A DNA stretch of 5,963 nt from positions 1-5,963 of the forward strand of contig SMXE01000144.1 of the NCBI GenBank assembly GCA_004357015.1, given 5' to 3'. The position numbers were made by a program, and so were the translations under genes. Every line of letters starts with the position of its first letter. The first letter of the stretch is position 1. Shown piece after piece: positions 1 to 5,405 of the stretch. The notes beneath the pieces are model-generated. The model was not told where the DNA came from and did no database searches. It saw only the letters and a program-made list of their open reading frames with translations. This DNA comes from Caldithrix sp. Its GTDB lineage: Bacteria; Zhuqueibacterota; Zhuqueibacteria; Oceanimicrobiales; Oceanimicrobiaceae.

Positions 1-34
1 GATACGACAGCATATCATAATAATAAACAACTTG

Positions 35-41
35 TTATACT
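35..41 (+). promoter_or_regulatory. Possible -10 element of the IS promoter
   Basis: TATACT at 36-41 resembles a sigma70 -10 box and lies about 85 bp upstream of the transposase start. No good -35 box is visible at 16-18 bp spacing (13-18 is poor). A TTGACA at 85-90 has no acceptable -10 box 17 bp downstream. The promoter is therefore only tentative. Confidence 0.2.
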
Positions 42-108
42 TACTTTTCAATTGCAAAAGGGACCCAAATTTCGTACTTGTGAGTTGACAAAAAGCATAA
101 GGGCACAA

Positions 109-122
109 AAAGGAGCCCCTTT
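109..122 (+). promoter_or_regulatory. Transposase ribosome binding site, possibly within a small hairpin
   Basis: AGGAG at 111-115 is a good Shine-Dalgarno sequence, 10 nt before the ATG at 126, and supports that start codon. AAAGG (109-113) can pair with CCTTT (118-122) around a 4-nt loop, so part of the ribosome binding site could be occluded. The stem is only 5 bp with three A-U pairs, so any effect is likely weak. Confidence 0.5.
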
Positions 123-125
123 GCG

Positions 126-1616
126 ATGAAAGATACGAATTTAAACATTGATGATCCATTTTTTGAAGCAAAAAGTTTTCTGAACGGTTTGATTGATCTG
201 CTATGCACTCAAGAATGGCTTGCGGCCGAACATGGCAAAGTTGAAAAACTCATTCACCAGGATGGCTTTGAAGTGATGCGGCTTGTTTTGCAGAGCTATC
301 TTGACGAACGAACCCGTCAAGAACCGGAGTTTGACTCTGTACGACAGGGCACTCGTGAACATACTCATAAACGCAAGAATTGCTCACAACAACTCAATAC
401 TATATTTGGCAAGGTAAAAGTAAGTCGAAGGAGCTACAGTGATGGTGGTGTTGATAGTATTTTCCCTCAAGACGCACAGTTGAATTTATCCGCAGACCAA
501 TACTCCGATGGTCTTCGTCGTCAGACAGCATTTGCAGTATCTGAGCAGTCATTTGATAAAGCCTCTGAGAGTATCTCCAGGAACACCGCCACTACCGTAG
601 CCAAACGACAGGTAGAAAATATCACGCGTCATTTGAGTCAGGATTTCGATGCATTCTACCAATCGCGGCAAGTAGAAGATTCGGATACCTCTGATTTATT
701 AGTATTGACCTGCGATGGTAAAGGTGTTGTCATGCGCCAGGCGGATTTACGCCCTGCCACTCAAAAAGCGGCAAAAGCCAGCAAGCATAAGAAGCAAACC
801 CGGCTCAGCCGGGGCGAGAAACGCAATCGTAAGCGTATGGCAACAGTCGCATCGGTTTATGATATCGCGCCTCATCGTCGTTCTGCCGATAGCATCATTG
901 GAAGTAAAGAAGAGAATTCTCAACCGCCCAAACCCGGTAATAAGCGGGTCTGGGCTTCGGTTGAAAAATCACCTCGCGAGGTCATCGAAGAGATGTTTGC
1001 TGAAGCCCGGCGGCGCGACCCAAACCAAAGACGAGAGTGGGTTGTGCTTGTGGACGGACAGCCGGCACAGCTGAAAACACTCCACCAAGTCATGAAAAAA
1101 CAAAAGATAAAAGCCACTATCATTATGGATTTTATCCATGTACTCGAATATTTATGGAAGGCGGCTTATTGTTTCTTCGATGAATCCAGTCAAGAGGCTG
1201 AAGACTGGGTGCAGGAACGTGCCCTGAAAGTTCTCAACGGAGAAGCCGGTCAGGTGGCCGCAGGCATTCGCCGCCGTAGTACCAAACGAAATCTAAATGC
1301 CAAAGAACGTAAAAACGCAGACAAGTGTTCTGACTATTTACTCAAATACAAAAGCTACTTTCGATACGACAAATATCTGGCAGCAGGATACCCAATCGCA
1401 ACCGGTGTCATTGAGGGGGCTTGTCGCTATCTGATTAAAGATAGAATGGATATTACCGGAGCCCGCTGGGGATTACAAGGAGCTGAGGCTGTCATAAAGC
1501 TCCGCGCCATTATCGCAAGCAACGACTTTGAAGAATACTTCAGTTTCTATAAAAATCAACAACGCGCCAAAAACTATCCTTTTTATGAACAAATTCAATA
1601 CAGGATGGCTGCCTAA
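126..1616 (+). CDS. ISKra4-family transposase
   Basis: This 496-aa protein should catalyse cut-and-paste or copy movement of the surrounding IS through a DDE-type RNase H-fold domain. The N-terminal part (about residues 1-110) has the family's helical segment followed by a FGKVKVSRRSY-like strand. The presumed acidic residues are D197 in TCDGKG, D310 in VLVDGQ and E430 in GVIEGAC. A basic stretch (about 211-240, rich in K and R) lies between the first and second. The C-terminal block with RMDITGARWG (440-449) and GAEAVIKLRA (452-461) is highly characteristic of ISKra4-type transposases. Length is typical and the frame is uninterrupted, so the enzyme may be active. AGGAG at 111-115 supports the ATG. 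The gene is AT-richer than the catabolic genes to the right, as expected for an acquired element. Family assignment comes from motif recognition; the exact acidic triad is inferred. Confidence 0.92.
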   Translation: MKDTNLNIDDPFFEAKSFLNGLIDLLCTQEWLAAEHGKVEKLIHQDGFEVMRLVLQSYLDERTRQEPEFDSVRQGTREHTHKRKNCSQQLNTIFGKVKVSRRSYSDGGVDSIFPQDAQLNLSADQYSDGLRRQTAFAVSEQSFDKASESISRNTATTVAKRQVENITRHLSQDFDAFYQSRQVEDSDTSDLLVLTCDGKGVVMRQADLRPATQKAAKASKHKKQTRLSRGEKRNRKRMATVASVYDIAPHRRSADSIIGSKEENSQPPKPGNKRVWASVEKSPREVIEEMFAEARRRDPNQRREWVVLVDGQPAQLKTLHQVMKKQKIKATIIMDFIHVLEYLWKAAYCFFDESSQEAEDWVQERALKVLNGEAGQVAAGIRRRSTKRNLNAKERKNADKCSDYLLKYKSYFRYDKYLAAGYPIATGVIEGACRYLIKDRMDITGARWGLQGAEAVIKLRAIIASNDFEEYFSFYKNQQRAKNYPFYEQIQYRMAA

Positions 1617-1619
1617 GGG

Positions 1620-1627
1620 GTCGTATC
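1620..1627. repeat. IS terminal inverted repeat, right end
   Basis: GTCGTATC here is the exact reverse complement of GATACGAC at 1-8. The repeat begins 4 nt after the transposase stop codon (TAA, 1614-1616) and marks the probable right end of the IS. An adjacent AAGGGG (1615-1620) is also the complement of CCCCTT at 116-121 near the left end; this may be chance. Confidence 0.6.
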
Positions 1628-2531
1628 AAAAGAGCCGCACCCAATTAAAATCTATGATATTGCAGGCTTTAGCGGTACGTGATCTATTGGATAACGAAAG
1701 CCTAAAACAAGTAGTAGCAAAAATAAGTTCACTACCCAGATTGTCCTCTACATACCTTGAATTAGTTAAGGAAATTCAGTCTCCTGATTCCAAGCTAAGC
1801 ACCATCGGAACTATCATTTCAAAAGACGTTGGAATGACCTCGAAAATATTGCAGTTAGTAAACTCAGCCTACTTCGGAATGCGTGCGCGAGTTTCAAGCG
1901 TACAACATGCAGCTCGCTTATTAGGGATAGAAACAATCAAAACTCTGGTGCTCACACACGATGTGTTTTCTCAGTTTGAGCACATGAATTTGGAACGTTT
2001 TTCGCTGAGTGCACTTATGGAACACAGCCAAAAGTGGGCTCATATGCAAAATTAATTACTAAAAATGAAAATCCCAATGAGTCCTTAGTTAACGATGCCT
2101 TTCTCTCTGGCATGCTTCATGATATGGGAAAGATGATACTCGCACAGAACTTTCCCAAACAGTACAGTAACATACAATACTTAGCAGATCATAGTACGGC
2201 GCCATTATGGCAACTTGAACAAGAGACTTTTGGAACCACCCATGCAGAAGTAGGGGCCTACCTGTTAAGTCTTTGGCGTTTACCAAATCCCGTCATAGAG
2301 GCCGTGGCTTTTCACCATCAGCCGACAAGGTGTTCACATCAAATGTTTAGCCCCTTGACGGCTGTACATGTCGCCAATGTTTTGACACAGGGAGACCTGA
2401 AAGAACAAACTGGCACGAAGGCAAAGAAAATCGACAATGAATATTTAAACACTCTTGACTTTGCCGACAAACTTGAGTCCTGGCGTGATCTCTGTACTAA
2501 AGCTGATCACAGGGGAGATAGCAGCAATTGA
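1628..2531 (+). pseudogene. HDOD-domain signalling protein (probable response regulator), 5'-truncated and frameshifted
   Basis: HDOD domains are HD-related signalling modules, often placed behind a receiver domain in bacterial response regulators. Two frames together encode one. The first runs from the IS edge to the stop at 2053-2055 and contains the start of the domain (SSLPRLSSTY, SKDVGMTSKILQLVNSAYFG, ARLLGIETIKTLVL). The second resumes at 2034 and contains SGMLHDMGKMILAQ (His-Asp at 2118-2123), TTHAEVGAYLLSLW and AVAFHHQP (His-His at 2313-2318), ending at TGA 2529-2531. The frames join as HSQK-VGSYAKL if one A or G is restored around 2030-2034. The stretch before the domain (ILQALAVRDLLDNESL) resembles the linker after a receiver domain, so the missing N-terminus was probably that domain, removed or separated by the IS. 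No native start codon or ribosome binding site remains. An open frame runs into it from inside the IS, so a fusion fragment could be translated. Confidence 0.85.
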
Positions 2532-2876
2532 GTTTATGGGCTTTCGGCAGCCAGTACATCCAGCCAAGATTCCTGATTTTTTCACCGCTGTCCAGCCGAA
2601 GGTTCAGCCAGACGTAGAGGAACTTGTACGGGCAAAACCTGGAAGGAAGTTCGCTTTGAAATGCTCAGTCAGCAAGTATTTCCTGCCGACCTACAAGTTG
2701 CCTTCAAATGGCCTGATGCCCTAGCCGAGGGCACCCTCTGCCAGTCGTGTGCCGGATGGTGTGTGAGTGATCCGAATGAATTTCTTCTATTTCATGGGTT
2801 CATTCCGGGGGGTGCGCCGCACTTCGAAAATACCTCATCCTGTTCTGTCGCTAAACAGAATCTGAATCAGGAGACT

Positions 2877-2896
2877 CCGGCACAAAAGATCGCCGG
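2877..2896 (+). repeat. REP-like hairpin, copy 1
   Basis: CCGGC (2877-2881) and GCCGG (2892-2896) form a 5-bp GC stem around a 10-nt loop, ACAAAAGATC. The segment AAAGATCGCCGG at 2885-2896 recurs inverted at 2995-3006. Structure and pairing resemble repetitive extragenic palindromes, but end sequences of a degenerate insertion sequence would look similar. Confidence 0.5.
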
Positions 2897-2945
2897 AATG
2901 ACACCGAGCGTGATTTTATGCGGTAGCTGCAAGCCTTATTCGAAT

Positions 2946-2961
2946 CCGCGTAAATTCGCGG
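2946..2961. repeat. Small GC hairpin between the REP-like copies
   Basis: CCGCG (2946-2950) and CGCGG (2957-2961) can form a 5-bp stem with the 6-nt loop TAAATT. It is followed by CGAGT (2962-2966) and ACTCG (2978-2982), a second complementary pair flanking an A7 run (2972-2978). On the minus strand that run is a T tract, so this area might contribute to termination of the upstream ThDP-enzyme transcript. The hairpin and T tract are not arranged as a textbook terminator. Confidence 0.3.
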
Positions 2962-2994
2962 CGAGTGTCTGAAAAAAACTCGACCACCCACGTG

Positions 2995-3013
2995 CCGGCG
3001 ATCTTTAAGCCGG
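2995..3013 (-). repeat. REP-like hairpin, copy 2, inverted
   Basis: CCGGC (2995-2999) and GCCGG (3009-3013) form a 5-bp stem around the 9-nt loop GATCTTTAA. CCGGCGATCTTT (2995-3006) is the exact reverse complement of 2885-2896 in copy 1, and similarity extends outward (TCCGGC on the far side) with a 1-nt length difference. It lies about 80 nt past the stop codon of the minus-strand ThDP enzyme gene, so it would be in that transcript's 3' region. Confidence 0.5.
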
Positions 3014-3092
3014 AATCCTTACTCTGACGCAGAAGATTCCCGTTACAATTCGAGAGAACGACACTGCTGAGCTGTTTTCGGTCAAACACTGG

Positions 3093-5042
3093 CTAAATTA
3101 ATTCAACATCGGTCACTACTTCAAGCATTGCCGGACCAGCATGCTCGACCAGGCGTTTGAAAGCCTCCTCCAACTCGCTGCGATCAGTTACGCGGATACC
3201 GAGCGCGCCACAGTTTTCGGCAAACTGCGCAAAGTTGGGATTGTGCAGCGAGGTCTGCCAGACATCCCACTCGCCGGCGCGCTGCTCTTTGGAGATCTTG
3301 CCGAGCTCGCTGTTATTCAACAACACGTGTTTTATGGGCATGCCATATTTTACCGCAGTTGTGAGTTCCATCGCGTACTGGCCAAAACCGCCATCACCGG
3401 TAACCGCAAAAATGGGACGATCCGGAGCGGCAGCCCAGGCGCCCATGGCGGCCGGGTAACCAAAGCCGATAGCGCCGAGGTAACCGGACATCAGAACAGA
3501 TTGCGCCGTGCACTCGAAGTAGCGGCCGAAAGAGTAGGTGTTATTGCCAACATCCACCGCAATAACTGCGTTGTCCGGCACGTGCCGGTTCATGGCGTCG
3601 AAGACGGAGGCTGAATTCAGGCCATTGCCGCGATCATCCTGCAGGCGGCTGGCTTTTTCCGTGCGCCAGAGTTGCCAGCGTGCAGCGACCTCAGGACTTT
3701 GATCCTCGCTGTTCATCTTGCCCGCCATCCGCTCCTTTAGAAGGTCTACCACGACCCCGATTTCCCCCCAGATCGGCACCGTGACCGGGTGGAATTTTCC
3801 CAGAGCCATGGCCTCGAAATCGACCTGGATGATGGGCTTTTTCGGCGTGATGCCTGTGTGATTCGAGAAAGAAGCGCCCAGCACCAGCAGCACATCCGCT
3901 TCGTTCATAAACCAACTCGCGATGGGCGTACCGCTGCGTCCGAGTACGCCGCAACCCAGCGGGTGCGTGTCGGAGATCAAACCCTTGCCTTTGAATGTCG
4001 TGACCACAGGAATGTTAAATTGTTCGGCCAATTCGGTAATCGCCTTCATGCTGAAGCGCGCACCGTGGCCCACAATGATGACCGGACGTTTCGCTTTTCT
4101 CAGCAATTTTACGGCCTCACCAAGCGCTTCACCGCATGGTGAAATTGCGCGTGCCGCCAAGCGTCCTGCCGGCGCGCCCGCCTTGGCATTTTCAGCGGCG
4201 GGTAGTGTTTGTACTTCATCGGGGAAAATAAGGTGCGAGACGTCGCGCTTCAGAATGGCGTTCTTGATAGCCAGATTCATCAGCTCGGCATGCCTGCTGG
4301 TGTGCAACACAGTCTGGCTGAACTCAGCCACCGCCGAAAACGCGGCAGACAGGTCTACTTCCTGAAAGGCGCCGGGGCCGAGTACCTGCGTATCCACCTG
4401 ACCACTCAAGGCCAAAATTGGCGCGCGATCCACTTTGGCGTCCCACAAACCTGTGAGCAGGTTGGTAGAACCCGGACCGGCAATGCCAAGACATGCTGCC
4501 GGGCGACCCGTCAGTTTGGCGTAGGCTGACGCCGCAAAAGCCGCGGCCCCTTCATGGCGGATCCCGATGTAGGTGAGTTTGCCCTGCGCTTCCTGCCGGC
4601 GCAGAGCGTCTGCGAGGCCGAGATTGGAGTGGCCAACCATACCAAAAACGACGTTCACGCCCCAGTTCACCATGGTTTCCGCCATCACATCTGTGACTGT
4701 GCGTACGTGCGGCTTTTCTACTTCCAGACCAACGTAAACGCCATCGTCGCGCACCTCCACCGGATAGGTAGCGACGCCGTCATCGTAGCCGCCGGGTGGC
4801 TTGCCGGTGCAGGGATGAAAGTCCCAACCGTGCCAGGGACAACGCAGCAAACCGTTTTCTATCGAGCCTTCACCCAGCGGTCCTCCCTGGTGCGGACAGG
4901 CGCTGTCGAGGGCACTGTATTTGCCTTCAAAATGCGTCATCGCCAGACTCATGTGACCGGCCACAACGGTTTTTACTCGGTCTTTGGGAAGCTCCTCCGG
5001 ATCGAGCACCCGAATCCATTGCAATTTTGATTTAGAGGTCAT
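3093..5042 (-). CDS. Rieske [2Fe-2S] domain fused to a thiamine-diphosphate-dependent 2-oxoacid-processing enzyme
   Basis: This 649-aa cytoplasmic protein has no signal peptide or membrane segment. Residues 1-110 form a Rieske ferredoxin-type domain with the cluster ligands C49-x-H51 (CPHQGG) and C68-x2-H71 (CPWHGW). The rest is a full ThDP enzyme. The pyrimidine-binding domain (about 112-285) contains the catalytic glutamate E164 in RHEGAAAFAASAYAKLTG and the GPGSTNLL loop. The central domain (about 304-435) starts near RPVIIVGHGA. The pyrophosphate-binding domain (about 470-645) has G549-D-G and N576-N577. Closest resemblance is to pyruvate oxidase/acetolactate synthase-like enzymes, notably WDAKVDRAPILALSGQ. 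A ThDP enzyme alone is usually 530-600 aa; the excess is the Rieske domain. The C-terminal membrane peptide of quinone-linked pyruvate oxidase is absent. Substrate is unknown; decarboxylation, possibly oxidative, of a 2-oxoacid is inferred. The ATG is preceded by a weak AGGG site 9 nt upstream. The gene is transcribed divergently from the cyclase-family hydrolase. Confidence 0.93.
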   Translation of the reverse strand: MTSKSKLQWIRVLDPEELPKDRVKTVVAGHMSLAMTHFEGKYSALDSACPHQGGPLGEGSIENGLLRCPWHGWDFHPCTGKPPGGYDDGVATYPVEVRDDGVYVGLEVEKPHVRTVTDVMAETMVNWGVNVVFGMVGHSNLGLADALRRQEAQGKLTYIGIRHEGAAAFAASAYAKLTGRPAACLGIAGPGSTNLLTGLWDAKVDRAPILALSGQVDTQVLGPGAFQEVDLSAAFSAVAEFSQTVLHTSRHAELMNLAIKNAILKRDVSHLIFPDEVQTLPAAENAKAGAPAGRLAARAISPCGEALGEAVKLLRKAKRPVIIVGHGARFSMKAITELAEQFNIPVVTTFKGKGLISDTHPLGCGVLGRSGTPIASWFMNEADVLLVLGASFSNHTGITPKKPIIQVDFEAMALGKFHPVTVPIWGEIGVVVDLLKERMAGKMNSEDQSPEVAARWQLWRTEKASRLQDDRGNGLNSASVFDAMNRHVPDNAVIAVDVGNNTYSFGRYFECTAQSVLMSGYLGAIGFGYPAAMGAWAAAPDRPIFAVTGDGGFGQYAMELTTAVKYGMPIKHVLLNNSELGKISKEQRAGEWDVWQTSLHNPNFAQFAENCGALGIRVTDRSELEEAFKRLVEHAGPAMLEVVTDVELI

Positions 5043-5051
5043 ATTTTTTTA

Positions 5052-5055
5052 CCCT
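5052..5055 (-). promoter_or_regulatory. Weak ribosome binding site of the Rieske-ThDP gene
   Basis: On the minus strand AAAAGGG precedes the ATG (5040-5042), with AGGG ending 9 nt upstream and an A-rich spacer. It is the only purine-rich site nearby and supports the chosen start, which also leaves the Rieske domain at its normal distance from the N-terminus. Confidence 0.5.
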
Positions 5056-5101
5056 TTTCTGCCATTAATTTTGACCAATCTTGTTCATCTGAAAGCCTAT
5101 C

Positions 5102-5114
5102 GCGGCAAAGCCGC
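5102..5114 (-). other. Small hairpin in the Rieske-ThDP mRNA leader
   Basis: GCGGC (5102-5106) and GCCGC (5110-5114) form a perfect 5-bp GC stem with a 3-nt loop, about 60 nt upstream of the start codon on the minus strand. No T tract follows directly, so it is not an intrinsic terminator as written; its function is unknown. Confidence 0.3.
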
Positions 5115-5120
5115 ACCGTG

Positions 5121-5142
5121 AAATGTGAGACGGCAAATGTGA
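5121..5142. repeat. Tandem AAATGTGA repeat in the control region
   Basis: AAATGTGA occurs at 5121-5128 and again at 5135-5142, a 14-bp period. A related AAGTGAT follows at 5146-5152. All lie downstream of the proposed minus-strand start site and could be half-sites for a DNA-binding regulator. Short AT-rich repeats also occur by chance. Confidence 0.35.
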
Positions 5143-5146
5143 CCTA

Positions 5147-5172
5147 AGTGATCCAGTTATCGTGCAATCACT
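5147..5172. promoter_or_regulatory. Dyad operator candidate AGTGAT-N14-ATCACT
   Basis: AGTGAT (5147-5152) and ATCACT (5167-5172) are exact reverse complements separated by 14 bp. The dyad directly abuts the -10 box of the proposed minus-strand promoter on its downstream side. A repressor bound here would cover the transcription start. This is an inference from position and symmetry only. Confidence 0.35.
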
Positions 5173-5173
5173 A

Positions 5174-5208
5174 ATTAAAAATATACGAATCGCCTTGTCG
5201 AAAATCAA
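5174..5208 (-). promoter_or_regulatory. Sigma70-type promoter(s) for the Rieske-ThDP gene
   Basis: On the minus strand TTGATT (plus positions 5203-5208) and TATATT (5180-5185) are separated by exactly 17 bp. An overlapping alternative pairs TCGACA (5196-5201) with TTTAAT (5174-5179) at 16 bp, each box matching five of six consensus bases. Either would start transcription roughly 125-135 nt upstream of the start codon. Confidence 0.5.
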
Positions 5209-5279
5209 GGTGGCTAAAACGTGTGCACGGCTTTAACGGTTCATCCTGCATCCGGACACCCAATGCTCAAAGCGCTGTA

Positions 5280-5308
5280 TTGACAAGTTCCGCTGAATTC
5301 GTTACTTT
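5280..5308 (+). promoter_or_regulatory. Weak sigma70 promoter candidate for the hydrolase gene
   Basis: A perfect -35 box TTGACA at 5280-5285 is followed after 17 bp by TACTTT (5303-5308), a poor -10 box matching three of six bases. It would give a leader of roughly 90 nt. A weak -10 is compatible with an activator-dependent promoter, but this is not shown. Confidence 0.3.
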
Positions 5309-5396
5309 TGTACTAAGGCCCGCAGAAGCCATTTACTCGCTTGGCAATTCTGTATGAAGCACCGGGCAGAAAAGTATTCACAAAAGCAAATAACCT

Positions 5397-5401
5397 GGAG
5401 G
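5397..5401 (+). promoter_or_regulatory. Ribosome binding site of the cyclase-family hydrolase
   Basis: GGAGG at 5397-5401 is a strong Shine-Dalgarno sequence with a short 4-nt A-rich spacer before the ATG at 5406. It fixes the start codon, which also begins the family-typical MKLYDLSQPL opening. Confidence 0.75.
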
Positions 5402-5405
5402 AAAA

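Larger units (their letters stand above)
1..1627 (+). mobile_element. ISKra4-family insertion sequence, apparently complete
   Basis: The element is one transposase gene flanked by short non-coding ends. GATACGAC at 1-8 is repeated as its reverse complement, GTCGTATC, at 1620-1627, 11 bp past the transposase stop codon. These are taken as the terminal inverted repeats, giving about 1.63 kb, a normal size for the family. Only 8 bp match perfectly; further in, the ends diverge. The left boundary coincides with the first base of the window, so a longer element or a longer repeat cannot be excluded, and no target-site duplication can be tested. The right boundary is bracketed independently, because HDOD-family sequence resumes by about 1650. 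The element is inserted in the HDOD gene remnant and probably displaced its 5' part. Confidence 0.75.
2532..3092. other. Gene-poor scar region with unassigned coding-like fragments
   Basis: No convincing gene is present in these 561 bp. Two overlapping plus-strand frames are open: one to 2724 (containing FRQPVHPAKIPDFFTAVQPK) and one from 2661 to 2972 (containing EGTLCQSCAGWC, a Cys-rich patch, and later ILCGSCKP). Neither has a clear ribosome binding site, and I recognise no family. They could be remnants of one older gene joined by a frameshift near 2620-2660, or chance open frames. The right half contains the inverted hairpin pair described separately. No tRNA, CRISPR repeat or strong intrinsic terminator was seen. 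Confidence 0.5.
5043..5405. promoter_or_regulatory. Divergent control region between the Rieske-ThDP gene and the hydrolase gene
   Basis: These 363 bp separate the two divergent start codons and contain no gene. The sequence is AT-richer than the flanking genes. It holds a convincing minus-strand promoter, a weak plus-strand candidate, a tandem AAATGTGA repeat, an AGTGAT/ATCACT dyad and a small hairpin in the minus-strand leader. The arrangement suggests joint regulation by one factor, but no regulator gene is in the window. Confidence 0.6.

Noticed and set aside
715..1123. Alternative frames inside the transposase (715-1074 plus, 920-1123 minus)
   Set aside because: The overlapping 496-aa transposase is intact and fully explains the region.
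2026..2060. Programmed -1 frameshift producing a full HDOD protein
   Set aside because: An A-AAG shift site exists, but the gene also lacks its 5' end and start signals. Ordinary pseudogene decay or a sequencing indel is simpler.
2089..2286. 65-aa minus-strand open frame
   Set aside because: It is antisense to conserved HDOD sequence and has no start signal or recognisable motif.
2840..3060. Integron attC site or gene cassette
   Set aside because: The inverted repeats suggested this, but no RYYYAAC/GTTRRRY core sites flank them and no cassette-like gene is attached.
3141..4142. Plus-strand open frames opposite the Rieske-ThDP gene (3141-3614, 3157-3459, 3789-4142)
   Set aside because: They lie entirely antisense to a gene with complete, recognisable domains, have no ribosome binding site, and give low-complexity or unrecognisable proteins, as expected from GC-rich codon use.
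3922..5035. More antisense or overlapping frames within the Rieske-ThDP gene (3922-4365, 4209-4529, 4554-5030, 4796-5035, and minus-strand 3691-3954)
   Set aside because: Shadows of the real coding frame, with no family motifs and no start signals.
5341..5360. Sigma54 promoter upstream of the hydrolase gene
   Set aside because: TTGGCA at 5341-5346 resembles the -24 element, but the GC expected after a 10-bp spacer is TG here, so the required pattern is missing.
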